Positions 34,217 to 43,161 of a stretch of DNA of 64,000 nt are shown here, one piece after another. Position numbers and translations under genes: made by a program. The DNA is from an uncultured Tessaracoccus sp. (GTDB lineage Bacteria; Actinomycetota; Actinomycetes; Propionibacteriales; Propionibacteriaceae). Each line of letters starts with the position of its first letter. Positions within the stretch are counted from its first letter, which is position 1. The stretch covers positions 13,951 to 77,950 of the forward strand of contig NZ_CAMYFI010000004.1 of the NCBI RefSeq assembly GCF_947255005.1, read 5' to 3'. The notes beneath the pieces were generated by a model. That model was not told the origin of the DNA. It did no database searches and saw only the letters and a list, made by a program, of their open reading frames with translations.

Positions 34217-35696
34217 CGTCGTCAGCAATCCCCTCCAGCGCGTAGTCCACGCCGGCGGCCTTCGCCGCGTGATACTCCGCGTTGCGCTCGCGGCGACGCG
34301 TTGCGGCGGGACGTTCGGTGTCGAAGCGCTGATCCTCACCGCGTCGGCTCAAATTTTCTGCACCAGATTCGATCTGCGGGGCGAAATCAAACACGACGGC
34401 GTCCTCCCCGCCGATGGCCACAGCATCGCCGGCGATGGCTCCGAGCTGCAGGAGCTTGTCTTCGATTCCCAGACGATTGAGACGGTCTGCGAGGTACCCG
34501 ACGGCCTCAGCATTATTGAAATCGGTCTGCCGGATCCAGCGTTCTGGCTTATCACCACGCACGCGCCACAGGAAGCCGCCTTCCCCGTCGCCCTTCTTCT
34601 CGATGGTGAATTCCTCGACGCTACCCCGCTTTCGTCCGACCGCCTTGGGCCGGATAACTGGCCTGGGCGCCGGTTTCGGCAACGCCGCGCGTCGTTCTTC
34701 AACGATAGCGGCCATCGCGAACTTCAACTCGTTGAGCCCCTCGCTGGTCTTCGTGGAGATGGTGAACACCTGATGACCGGCCGCTTCCAGCTCCGGGCGA
34801 ACCATGTCTGCCATCTCGGAAGCATCCGGCAGATCCACTTTGTTCAACGCCACGAGGCGCGGGCGGTCTTCAAGCCCACCGTGCGCGGTGAGCTCGCCTT
34901 CGATGATTTCCAGGTCGGTCAGCGGATCGCGCCCGGGTTCATAGGTGGCGAGATCAATGACGTGCACGATCGCCTGACAACGCTCGATGTGACGCAAGAA
35001 ATCGAAGCCGAGGCCTTTGCCAAGCGACGCTCCCTCGATGAGGCCTGGCACATCAGCGACGGTGTACGTCACGTCGCCCGCACTCACCACCCCAAGGTTG
35101 GGCACGAGCGTGGTGAACGGATAGTCGGCGATCTTCGGCCTCGCCTTCGAGATGGCGGCGATGAGCGATGACTTTCCTGCCGACGGGAACCCGACGAGGC
35201 CGACATCGGCCACCACTTTGAGCTCGAGTCGGATCTCCCGCGACTCGCCTTCCTCACCCAACAACGCGAAACCGGGGGCTTTCCGTGTCGACGAGGCCAG
35301 CGCGGCGTTACCGAGACCACCACGGCCACCTTCTGCGACGATGAACTCCTGGCCATCCTCGGTGAGGTCGGCCAGTTGTTCACCAGTGACAATGTCGGTA
35401 ACGACGGTGCCGCTCGGCACATTGAGCACGATGCTCTCCCCCGCAGCGCCGTGCTTGAAGTCGCCCTGTCCGGGGTTGCCGTTGCTCGCACGACGGATCG
35501 ATTGCCTGTGAAATTCGAGCAGCGTGTGGAGGCCGCCATCGACGCGCAGAACGACGGACCCCCCGTCGCCGCCGTTACCTCCGTCTGGGCCGCCGAGCGG
35601 CTTGAACTTCTCGCGTTTTACGGACGCGCAGCCGTGCCCACCGTTGCCGGCAGCGACGGTGAACCGCACGCGGTCTACGAAGGAGGGAATGGCCAT
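34206..35696 (-). CDS. obgE: Obg GTPase (CgtA), ribosome assembly
   Basis: A 496-residue GTPase. The glycine-rich Obg fold occupies residues 1-158 and the G domain starts with GFPSAGKSS at 169-177. DVPGLIEGA (G3) and NKVDLPD (G4) follow. An OCT domain lies near 340-430, and a charged, probably disordered tail completes it. Obg links ribosome maturation to growth and stringent response. A hairpin lies between it and rpmA, which could tune its expression relative to the ribosomal proteins. The start is the ATG at 35696. Confidence 0.96.
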   Translation of the reverse strand: MAIPSFVDRVRFTVAAGNGGHGCASVKREKFKPLGGPDGGNGGDGGSVVLRVDGGLHTLLEFHRQSIRRASNGNPGQGDFKHGAAGESIVLNVPSGTVVTDIVTGEQLADLTEDGQEFIVAEGGRGGLGNAALASSTRKAPGFALLGEEGESREIRLELKVVADVGLVGFPSAGKSSLIAAISKARPKIADYPFTTLVPNLGVVSAGDVTYTVADVPGLIEGASLGKGLGFDFLRHIERCQAIVHVIDLATYEPGRDPLTDLEIIEGELTAHGGLEDRPRLVALNKVDLPDASEMADMVRPELEAAGHQVFTISTKTSEGLNELKFAMAAIVEERRAALPKPAPRPVIRPKAVGRKRGSVEEFTIEKKGDGEGGFLWRVRGDKPERWIRQTDFNNAEAVGYLADRLNRLGIEDKLLQLGAIAGDAVAIGGEDAVVFDFAPQIESGAENLSRRGEDQRFDTERPAATRRRERNAEYHAAKAAGVDYALEGIADDDAE

Positions 35697-35723
35697 AGGG
35701 GCAAGCCTATCGTTTGGAGGAAT

Positions 35724-35755
35724 GCGAAAAGCGGCCCCGAAAGGCCGCTTTTCGC
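35724..35755 (-). terminator. hairpin between rpmA and obgE (attenuator or terminator)
   Basis: A perfect 13-bp stem (GCGAAAAGCGGCC at 35724-35736 with its complement at 35743-35755) around a 6-base loop. Read on the minus strand it follows rpmA by 14 bases. The only T-run is inside the 3' arm (CTTTTCGC), so partial termination or an RNA-stability role is as likely as full termination. Confidence 0.65.
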
Positions 35756-35769
35756 TGAAAACAGATTCG

Positions 35770-36021
35770 TCAGGCAGAGACGACGCTCACGACGCGACGG
35801 CCGCGCTTCACGCCGAACTGCACGCTGCCCTCAGCGAGTGCGAAGAGGGTGTCGTCGCCACCGCGGCCGACATTGTCGCCGGGGTGGAACTGGGTGCCGC
35901 GCTGACGCACGATGATTTCACCTGCGCCAACGACCTCGCCGCCGAAGCGCTTGACGCCAAGGCGCTGCGCGTTGGAGTCGCGGCCGTTACGGGTGGAGGA
36001 AACGCCCTTCTTGGATGCCAT
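35770..36021 (-). CDS. rpmA: 50S ribosomal protein L27
   Basis: An 83-residue basic protein starting MASKKGVSSTRNGRDSNAQR and carrying the L27 block GEVVGAGEIIVRQRGTQFHPG. It sits near the peptidyl-transferase centre of the 50S subunit. It follows rplU by 13 bases, as in most bacteria. Confidence 0.97.
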   Translation of the reverse strand: MASKKGVSSTRNGRDSNAQRLGVKRFGGEVVGAGEIIVRQRGTQFHPGDNVGRGGDDTLFALAEGSVQFGVKRGRRVVSVVSA

Positions 36022-36034
36022 GGTTCTTACTCCC

Positions 36035-36343
36035 TCAGCTCTCGATGCCGGTGATCTTCACCTGGGTGTAGCGCTGGCGGTGGCCAAGGCGCTTCTTGTA
36101 GCCGGTCTTGTTCTTGTACTTCATGATCCGGATCTTCGGGCCCTTGGTTTCGCCGAGCACCTCTGCAGTGACGGAAACCTTGTCAAGGCCCTTGGCGTCG
36201 GAGGTGATCTTGTCACCGTCGACGAGCAGCAGGGGCTGCAGGTTGACGGTACCGCCGACCTCTTCGGACACCAGATCGATGTCGAGGATGTCGCCAACAG
36301 CAACCTTGTGCTGGCGTCCGCCGTTGCGCACGATTGCGTACAC
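36035..36343 (-). CDS. rplU: 50S ribosomal protein L21
   Basis: A 102-residue protein starting MYAIVRNGGRQHKVAVGDIL and ending with the conserved TGYKKRLGHRQRYTQVKI block. It is the first gene of the rplU-rpmA-obgE-proB run. Upstream lies a 650-base region without a recognisable gene; the RNase E/G gene that often precedes rplU in actinobacteria is not there. Confidence 0.97.
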   Translation of the reverse strand: MYAIVRNGGRQHKVAVGDILDIDLVSEEVGGTVNLQPLLLVDGDKITSDAKGLDKVSVTAEVLGETKGPKIRIMKYKNKTGYKKRLGHRQRYTQVKITGIES

Positions 36344-36993
36344 GCCTGACCTACCTTCTTGGAAACTCTACTTCACGTTAACCAGTGCGCCGGCATCACA
36401 ACAGCGACACCCGGCAATGCACCGAGGGACTACTCTACGACTTCAGCGGCACCTGGTCAAACGTCAACCCGACGCCCTGTCTCCAGCGGCCTGCCGCTAT
36501 GCCCTTTGCCACAGGCGGCCGTGTACCAACCTCGGCTCCGTAGTGGGAGATTCCGTACCGGGAGATTCCAATGTTAAATCCGACGGCCATCGCCGCTGCC
36601 GAAGCCAACGACGAGACTGTACTGTCTCACGTCTGCCAGGCAACAGTGGGTAGCTCCTACACGATTCAGGCCGCTTGCGAAGGCGTGACGAAGACGGCCT
36701 ACCGGATCAAGGTGGCAAACCTCGCAGACTTCGAATACGCGTTCGATCACGGGAAAGACACTCTCCTGCGGCGTTCTCGGGCGAGCAAGGGTGGGAACTT
36801 GGAACTCGCCAGCGACGATGCAGGCAGCGCGACAGTTCGTGACTCGCCGACATCCAGCTCGAGTGTTAGACAGGCAACGCCTTACTTCTTGGAGACGGAA
36901 CCACGGCGGCGATGCAGAAAGCACCTCGCCAGAGCGTGTCCGAAGGCGCAGGCGCATTTCCGATGTACACGGTCCTGACACTCAATGCGCGCG
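36344..36993. other. 650-base region with no recognisable gene
   Basis: This gap separates rplU from the ROK regulator gene. It must hold the rplU promoter and leader. Two opposed open frames of 135 codons (36571-36978 plus, 36574-36981 minus) cover the same DNA, but neither has a good ribosome binding site or recognisable motif. A short tandem repeat (GGGAGATTCC twice, near 36546-36570) is visible. It may be decayed coding sequence at the edge of the inserted catabolic island. Confidence 0.5.
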
Positions 36994-38241
36994 TCACACC
37001 ACTTCTACAGGCGACTGGCGCCGCAGGAGCCGTGCGATACCCTCAACAGAAAGCAACTGGTCAACGGCCGTGAACGCTGCACCTACAAGCCCAGCGCGCT
37101 CCCCCAGCGGCGAAACCACTACTTCCAGGGACCTCGTGGCCAGCGGCAGCGAACGACGCAGCACAGCCTGGCGGAGTGTGGCGAGATAGAGATCAAGCGA
37201 ACGCCCGACCCGCCCACCTATGACGATCATCGCTGGGTTGAGCAGGTTGACCAGTTGCGCGAGAACGCCGCCGACTGTGCGCGCGGATTCCACAAGCAGT
37301 CGAATTGCAACGGGATCACCGAAGTGCGCAGCACGCACGATGGCCTCAACCGTGCGTCCTCCGGAGGCGCAACATTGCACAAGCTGTGACGCGTTCGGCT
37401 CATTCAGCGCATCCTCAAGAGCACTGACGAGCTTTGTCCCGCCAGCCACCGCTTCCAGGCAGCCATAGTTACCACAGCGACACAGTTCGGCGTCACCTGA
37501 TGCCACCGAGATATGCCCAATATCACCGGCTGCCCCCTGCGCGCCACGATGGAGTTTGCCAGACGACACGATGCCTGCACCAACGCCAGTGCCAACCTTC
37601 AGATAGACGACATCTTCATACTGTTGGGCAACGCCGGCCCGCAGTTCCCCGACGGCCATCATGTTGACGTCGTTATCTACCCACACTGGGCAGCCCAGTC
37701 GATCCGCGAAGAATCCTCGCACGTCAAACCCATCCCAGCCCGGCATGATTGGTGGCGCATACGGCTTCCCTGATTCCCATTCAACTGGCCCCGGCAGCCC
37801 GATGCCCATTCCCCATACTCGTGGCTCCATGTCCACGCTGAGACTGCTGAGTGCACGCAAGACTGTCTCGAGTGTTTGGACTGGCCCCTCCTTGACATCG
37901 ATCGGCATCTCTTCCGACACGAGAATCTGCCCAGAAAGGTTGGCGACACCCACCTCCAGCCTCGTGGCGCCGAGCTCCGCAGCGTAGACGAGACCAGCAT
38001 CGAGAACCAACTCGAGCGACCTCGGCGCCCTCCCTCCTGTCGAGCGCCGCAGACCTCCGTCGCGCACGAGCCCTAATGCCTGGAGACGCTCCACGCGGTC
38101 CGCGACCACATTGCGCGCCAATTGCGTTTGCCGCACTAACTCCGGTCGAGTTTGCGCTTCGCCACTACGGATGAGGTCTAGTACCGAGACCATGCTCTGA
38201 AGCCCCCCATGAGGGGACTCCCAGCTATACGCAGGACTCAC
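36994..38241 (-). CDS. ROK-family transcriptional repressor
   Basis: About 415 residues. An N-terminal winged helix (SVLDLIRSGEAQTRPELVRQ) is fused to a ROK sugar-kinase-like domain with VGTGVGAGIV. The zinc site is GHI...CRCGNYGCLE, with H243 and cysteines 254, 256 and 261. The GTG at 38241 is preferred because AAGGAGGTGG lies just upstream; an ATG at 38259 is also in frame. It is divergent from the RbsB-like gene across about 130 bases, so it most likely controls the catabolic island and senses a sugar or sugar phosphate. Confidence 0.88.
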   Translation of the reverse strand: MSPAYSWESPHGGLQSMVSVLDLIRSGEAQTRPELVRQTQLARNVVADRVERLQALGLVRDGGLRRSTGGRAPRSLELVLDAGLVYAAELGATRLEVGVANLSGQILVSEEMPIDVKEGPVQTLETVLRALSSLSVDMEPRVWGMGIGLPGPVEWESGKPYAPPIMPGWDGFDVRGFFADRLGCPVWVDNDVNMMAVGELRAGVAQQYEDVVYLKVGTGVGAGIVSSGKLHRGAQGAAGDIGHISVASGDAELCRCGNYGCLEAVAGGTKLVSALEDALNEPNASQLVQCCASGGRTVEAIVRAAHFGDPVAIRLLVESARTVGGVLAQLVNLLNPAMIVIGGRVGRSLDLYLATLRQAVLRRSLPLATRSLEVVVSPLGERAGLVGAAFTAVDQLLSVEGIARLLRRQSPVEVV

Positions 38242-38291
38242 GGCGTCCACCTCCTTCATTTGAAGTTTCGAGAACGAGTGTAGACGAGGAC

Positions 38292-38320
38292 TTGACTTCT
38301 GCCCGTTAAGAACATAAGTT
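38292..38320 (+). promoter_or_regulatory. promoter of the catabolic island (RbsB-like gene)
   Basis: TTGACT at 38292-38297 and TAAGTT at 38315-38320 are 17 bases apart and point into the binding-protein gene, 49 bases upstream of its ATG at 38370. The interval to the divergent ROK gene should contain the operator; I could not pick a clean palindrome. Confidence 0.55.
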
Positions 38321-38369
38321 CGTACACGTAATGCGGAAGTGCGATGGTGCACAACATAAGGAGTTCGAT

Positions 38370-39530
38370 ATGAACCGATCACTTCGGAAGCTCTTGGCCC
38401 CGGTTGCGATTGCGACGCTGCTCTTCGTCGGCGGCTGCACCACGGCAGGAGGCAGCGCAACAGCAAGCAATCCTGAGATCGACGCAAAAGTGGATAAGGC
38501 CCTCACGGAGATGGCCGAAAAGGTGCTCAGCAAGGGCCCCCATGGCGAGGAAGCTGCATTGGCTAGCGAGGCTGACCTCACCGACGAAGAAGTGGCCAAG
38601 GTGAAGAGCATGGGGCTGTCGGCTGCCCTCGTCATGCACTACGGCGGCAACGACTGGGCCAACGCCCAGATCAAGGGGCTGAAGGATGAATTCGGTCGGC
38701 TGGGCGTCAAGATTTTGGCGATCACCGACGCCAACTTCAAACCCGATAAGCAGGTTTCAGACATCGAGACCGTCATGGCCATGAATCCCGACATCATCGT
38801 GTCGATCCCGACGGACCCGGTGGCAACCAGTTCCGCCTACAAGAAGGCTGCCGACGCGGGTATCAAACTCGTGTTCATGGACAACGTTCCTGAGGGACTC
38901 CAACCGGGCAAGGACTACGTGTCCATGGTCTCCGCTGATAACGAAGGCAACGGTGTCGCAGCAGCTCATCTCATGGCGAAGGGATTGGGCGGCAAAGGCA
39001 AGATTGGGCTGATCTTCCATGAAGCAGACTTCTTCGTCACACGACAGCGTTACGAAGGCTTCAAACGCACGATCAGTGAGCAGTACCCAGACATCGAAAT
39101 GGTCGCGGAGCAAGGCATCGCTGGTCCAGACTTCGCCGGTGACGCGCAGGGCGCCGCGAATGCGATGCTAACGCGCCACGCCGATCTAGCTGGCATCTGG
39201 GCAGTGTGGGATGTACCCGCAGAAGGCGTCATGGCAGCGGCTCGCGAATCTGGCCGCTTGGACCTCAAGATCGCTACCCAAGATCTAGGCACCAACGTGG
39301 CGCTCGCTATGGCCAAGAATGACCTCGTCATCGGACTTGGTGCACAACGACCCTACGACCAGGGCATCACAGAGGCGCGTCTCGCCGTGGGCTCCCTGAT
39401 CGGCAAGCAGGCCCCACCCTACGTCGCACTGGGTGCCGTCGCAGTCGAGCAGAAGAATGTCGTCGACTCGTGGAAACTCGTCTTCGGTGAAGAGGCTCCA
39501 GCCAATCTCCTAGAAGCCGCGGGGAAGTAA
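38370..39530 (+). CDS. Sugar ABC transporter substrate-binding lipoprotein (RbsB-like)
   Basis: A 386-residue periplasmic-binding-protein-4-type lipoprotein. It begins MNRSLRKLLAPVAIATLLFV with lipidated cysteine at residue 23 (GGC), followed by a two-lobe domain (VMAMNPDIIVSIPTDPVATSSAYKKA). A TATAAGGAG-like ribosome binding site lies just upstream of the ATG at 38370. Family members bind monosaccharides, inositols or related polyols. It is the first gene of an importer completed by the next two genes. Confidence 0.9.
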   Translation: MNRSLRKLLAPVAIATLLFVGGCTTAGGSATASNPEIDAKVDKALTEMAEKVLSKGPHGEEAALASEADLTDEEVAKVKSMGLSAALVMHYGGNDWANAQIKGLKDEFGRLGVKILAITDANFKPDKQVSDIETVMAMNPDIIVSIPTDPVATSSAYKKAADAGIKLVFMDNVPEGLQPGKDYVSMVSADNEGNGVAAAHLMAKGLGGKGKIGLIFHEADFFVTRQRYEGFKRTISEQYPDIEMVAEQGIAGPDFAGDAQGAANAMLTRHADLAGIWAVWDVPAEGVMAAARESGRLDLKIATQDLGTNVALAMAKNDLVIGLGAQRPYDQGITEARLAVGSLIGKQAPPYVALGAVAVEQKNVVDSWKLVFGEEAPANLLEAAGK

Positions 39531-39535
39531 CTGTC

Positions 39536-41071
39536 ATGGCAGCCAACACAGCTACGAATGATGGCGCCGTCGAGACTGACCGCGCGATCATCAAGATGCA
39601 AGGCATCCACAAGAGCTTTGGCGGTGTTCCCGTCCTCCGTGACGTCGATTTCGAGGTGAAGGCCGGCGAAGTGCACGCTCTGGCGGGCGGCAACGGTGCA
39701 GGTAAATCCACCTTGATGAAGATCCTCCAAGGCGTCTATTCGAAAGACTCCGGCGAGATCTTCGTCGACGGAAAGGCCACCGCGATCGATTCCCTACAAT
39801 CGGCGAAAGCCGCAGGAATCGGCATGGTCTTCCAGGAGTTCAGCCTGGTTCCGACACTGACCGTCGCCCAAAACATTTCGCTCACCGTCGAACCACAAAC
39901 CAAACTGGGATTAATCGACGATCGTGCTGCACGAGAGAAGGCACACGTGATCTTGAGCGGTATGGGCGTCGAGATCAACCCAAAGGCAGAGGTCCGTACT
40001 CTCTCAACGGCATACTGGCAACTCACCGAGATCGCTAAAGCGCTGGTGCAGGATGCGCGCGTGCTGATCATGGACGAGCCGAGCGCCAGCCTCGCTAAGC
40101 ACGAGGTGGAGGCTCTGTTTGAACTGATCGAGCGTCTGAAATCGCAAGGCATCGCCATCATCTACATCTCGCACCGCATGGATGAGGTGTACCGAATTGC
40201 GGATCGCATCACGATCCTCCGCGATGGACAGCGCCTACTAACCAAACGTCTCGATGAGGTAACCCCAGAGCAAATCGTGGAGGGCATCGTCGGAAAGCAG
40301 GTTGACGGTCAACTGGTGTATCAGGCTCGCGACACAATCAGCGACGAAGTGCTCCTTGAAGCCCGTGGCGTCACCGTGGGCCCGCAGCTCCGAGATGTGT
40401 CATTCACTGTACGCAGAGGGGAGATTGTCGGACTCGCCGGCCTGATGGGCAGTGGTCGCACGGAGCTCGCGCAGGCTCTGTTCGGCGTCGATCGAATCGA
40501 CTCCGGTGAACTCCTGCTCAAGGGCAAACAGATCACCGTCAGAAGCCCCAAGGATGCCATTGACGCTGGCATTGTGCTGGTTCCTGAAGACCGACGAGAG
40601 CAAGGCCTCGTCTTGGAACACTCCGTCCGCGAGAATCTGCTGCTCCCACTCTTGGACGATGTGAAGCGAGGAGCACTGGTCGATCCGAAGCGCGGCCGTA
40701 AGAAGGCTCAACAGCTCATCGAGCAGTTTGGGGTGAAGGTTCAAGACCCCAGCAAGCCTGTAAACCGCCTTTCAGGCGGAAACCAGCAGAAAGTCGTCAT
40801 TGCCAAGTGGCTCGGCACCTCACCCGATGTGTTGATTCTGGACGAGCCCACCGCTGGTGTTGATATTGGCACCAAAACAGAGATCGTTGAGATGATTCGT
40901 GAGCTTGCTGATGAAGGCGTCGGCGTCATCGTGATCTCATCCGAGTACCCCGAGCTTCTCGCTGTTAGCGACCGGATTATCATTATGCGCCGGGGCGCGA
41001 TTGTTAAGAATCTCAACCGGGAAGATATCCCGGATGAGGAAGCTCTCCAGCTTATGGTTCTAGGAGGATAA
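39536..41071 (+). CDS. Sugar ABC transporter ATP-binding protein (RbsA/MglA-like, two NBDs)
   Basis: 511 residues with two nucleotide-binding domains. The first has Walker A GGNGAGKST at residues 51-59 (the family usually has E where the second G is), an unusual signature LSTAYWQLTEIAKAL and Walker B VLIMDEPSASL. The second has signature LSGGNQQKVVIAKWL and Walker B VLILDEPTAGVD, but its Walker A is degenerate (GLMGSGRTEL), as is normal for this family. It energises the RbsC-like permease encoded by the next gene, three bases downstream. Confidence 0.93.
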   Translation: MAANTATNDGAVETDRAIIKMQGIHKSFGGVPVLRDVDFEVKAGEVHALAGGNGAGKSTLMKILQGVYSKDSGEIFVDGKATAIDSLQSAKAAGIGMVFQEFSLVPTLTVAQNISLTVEPQTKLGLIDDRAAREKAHVILSGMGVEINPKAEVRTLSTAYWQLTEIAKALVQDARVLIMDEPSASLAKHEVEALFELIERLKSQGIAIIYISHRMDEVYRIADRITILRDGQRLLTKRLDEVTPEQIVEGIVGKQVDGQLVYQARDTISDEVLLEARGVTVGPQLRDVSFTVRRGEIVGLAGLMGSGRTELAQALFGVDRIDSGELLLKGKQITVRSPKDAIDAGIVLVPEDRREQGLVLEHSVRENLLLPLLDDVKRGALVDPKRGRKKAQQLIEQFGVKVQDPSKPVNRLSGGNQQKVVIAKWLGTSPDVLILDEPTAGVDIGTKTEIVEMIRELADEGVGVIVISSEYPELLAVSDRIIIMRRGAIVKNLNREDIPDEEALQLMVLGG

Positions 41072-41073
41072 CC

Positions 41074-42048
41074 ATGGCCAGTTCCACTGCCGAAACTGCC
41101 GTGCCGTCGACATTGTCACAACGTGTTACTCAAATCGACTGGCGACGCTACATAATCTACATTGCATTCGTCCTAATTTTTATCTTCTTCGCCATTCTCT
41201 TAGGGCAGGAAGGTTTCCTTTCCGGAAATAACCTCGTCAACATTTTCCGACAAGCTGCAACGATCACGGTGATGGCCGTCGCAATGACATTTGTGATCGC
41301 ATGTGCCGAGATCGACCTCAGCGTCGGTTCCGTCGCAGGGCTTTCTAGTGTTGTCACAGCAATGACTATCGCGACCTATGGACTGATCCCTGGAATCCTC
41401 GCTGGTCTTGCGGTAGGTGTGATCATCGGCGGCATCAACGGCGCGTTGGTCAGCACATTGGGGATCCCCTCGTTCCTCGTAACGCTCGGAATGTTGGGAA
41501 TTGCATTCGGACTTGCTCAATGGATCACCGCGTCTGCACCTCAGCCGATCATGGATGAAACCTACATTCAGATTTTTGGAGGCGGCGATATTGGACCAAT
41601 TCCAGGTCTGCTCATTTGGATGGCAATCGCTGTCATCGTAGGCGTGATAGTACTGAACCGTACGAAATTTGGTCGACAGGTGCTTGCTACCGGAGGCAAT
41701 CGCCAAGCTGCAGAATACGCCGGCGTCAAAACGAAGCGAATGAAGTTCTCCGTATTGCTCATCTCAGGCGTGGCAGCCGCTCTTGCAGGAATGCTCTATG
41801 CAGGCCGGCTACATTCAGGCCGGTTCCAGTGGGGTCAGGGCGATGAAATGTCAGCGATTGCCGCCGTAATTCTTGGTGGAACCAGCCTCTTTGGCGGTGC
41901 CGGATTTGTGATTGGCACGCTCTTTGGCGCCTTGCTCATGAGCCTGATCAACAACGGTCTAATTCTCGCTGGCCTCGATTCTAGTCAACAGCAAGTGGTT
42001 CGCGGCATCATCATCATCCTCGCCGTCGCACTTGCAAGGAAGAAGTAA
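41074..42048 (+). CDS. Sugar ABC transporter permease (RbsC-like)
   Basis: A 324-residue permease with eight to ten helices and the RbsC hallmarks: FVIACAEIDLSVGSVAGLSS, the cytoplasmic RTKFGRQVLATGGNRQAAEYAGV segment, and LGGTSLFGGAGFVIGTLFGA. It likely works as a homodimer with the two-domain ATPase. Codon use here is noticeably more AT-rich than in flanking housekeeping genes, consistent with acquired DNA. It follows the ATPase gene by two bases and precedes the first dehydrogenase gene by one. Confidence 0.92.
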   Translation: MASSTAETAVPSTLSQRVTQIDWRRYIIYIAFVLIFIFFAILLGQEGFLSGNNLVNIFRQAATITVMAVAMTFVIACAEIDLSVGSVAGLSSVVTAMTIATYGLIPGILAGLAVGVIIGGINGALVSTLGIPSFLVTLGMLGIAFGLAQWITASAPQPIMDETYIQIFGGGDIGPIPGLLIWMAIAVIVGVIVLNRTKFGRQVLATGGNRQAAEYAGVKTKRMKFSVLLISGVAAALAGMLYAGRLHSGRFQWGQGDEMSAIAAVILGGTSLFGGAGFVIGTLFGALLMSLINNGLILAGLDSSQQQVVRGIIIILAVALARKK

Positions 42049-42049
42049 C

Positions 42050-43141
42050 ATGACTCGCACACAATTCTCCTCCGGCATCGTTGGCGCCGGCATGATCGGC
42101 AAAATCCACGCCTACGCAGTGAGGGCCTCAGGAGGTCACCTCGCAATGGTGGCCGATACCTTCGGCGACAATGCTCAGGCAGCAGCCGCTCAGCTCGGTG
42201 CCGATCGAAGCAGTCGCGAACCGCTCGAGCTCATCAATGATCCAGGCATTGACGTAGTCCACATCTGCACACCCAACGCCACTCATGCCGAGCTCGCCAT
42301 GGCCGCACTCGATGCCGGCAAGGCAGTGATCTGCGAAAAGCCGCTGGCTACCACGGTGGCCGATGCACTCGCTCTGCAGCGTAAGGCCGACCATCTGGGT
42401 GCAGTAACGGCTGTGCCCTTCGTGTACCGCTTCCACGCTAATGTCCGAGAGGCCCGCGCGCGAATCGCTCGCGGTGATGCCGGGAAGCTATGGATGTTGC
42501 ACGGTTCCTACCTTCAAGACTGGCTTTCGCGCGCCAGCGACACTAACTGGCGGGTGGATCCTCGAGTAGGTGGTGCATCTCGCGCCTTCGCCGATATTGG
42601 CGTTCATTGGTGCGATCTCATGGAATTCGTCACTGGCCATCGCATTGTCAAATTGAGCGCCCACATGGCCAACGCTTTCCAGGAACGTCAAGGCACCGAA
42701 GACGGCTGCGTCGTCCTTTTCGAGACAGATCAGGGCGCGACGGGTAGCGTCGTTACTAGTCAGGTGTCCCCTGGCCGTAAGAACCGGCTCGCGTTCTCGT
42801 TCGACGGCACGGATGCTTCCTTTGCCTTCGATCAGGAAAACCCTGAGCAACTATGGGTTGGTGGACGGGATCAGAATGTCCTGGTTATGCGTGACCCGAC
42901 CACGGCCCAGCCGTCCGCCAGCACCTACTCACACTCCCCTGCGGGCCACCCGCAGGGGTACCGGGAAGCTTTCACATTCCTCATCAACGATGTCTATCGC
43001 AAGCTTGGCGGCGAAGACGTAGATGGGCTCCCCACCTTCGATGACGGGCTCCGAGCAGCCCAGCTGACGGACGCCGTCATAGCCTCATCACGCTCCCGGA
43101 CCTGGGAGTCCGTCCAGTCCGACCACCTCAACAACAAGTAA
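42050..43141 (+). CDS. Gfo/Idh/MocA-family oxidoreductase (first copy)
   Basis: 363 residues. An N-terminal Rossmann domain carries GAGMIG at residues 12-17 and the family EKP motif (CEKPLATT) with lysine 97. It is followed by an alpha/beta dimer domain (RVDPRVGGASRAFADIGVHWCDL, with the usual D-I-G-x-H pattern). Such enzymes oxidise or reduce sugars, inositols or sugar acids with NAD(P). The substrate is unknown. It directly follows the permease gene with a one-base gap, placing it in the import operon. Confidence 0.9.
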   Translation: MTRTQFSSGIVGAGMIGKIHAYAVRASGGHLAMVADTFGDNAQAAAAQLGADRSSREPLELINDPGIDVVHICTPNATHAELAMAALDAGKAVICEKPLATTVADALALQRKADHLGAVTAVPFVYRFHANVREARARIARGDAGKLWMLHGSYLQDWLSRASDTNWRVDPRVGGASRAFADIGVHWCDLMEFVTGHRIVKLSAHMANAFQERQGTEDGCVVLFETDQGATGSVVTSQVSPGRKNRLAFSFDGTDASFAFDQENPEQLWVGGRDQNVLVMRDPTTAQPSASTYSHSPAGHPQGYREAFTFLINDVYRKLGGEDVDGLPTFDDGLRAAQLTDAVIASSRSRTWESVQSDHLNNK

Positions 43142-43161
43142 CCCAAGAAAGGAACATCGAA

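Noticed and set aside
36571..36978. 135-codon plus-strand frame as a gene
   Set aside because: No recognisable motif, no clear ribosome binding site, and an equally long frame covers the opposite strand. It is listed as a gene-free region instead.
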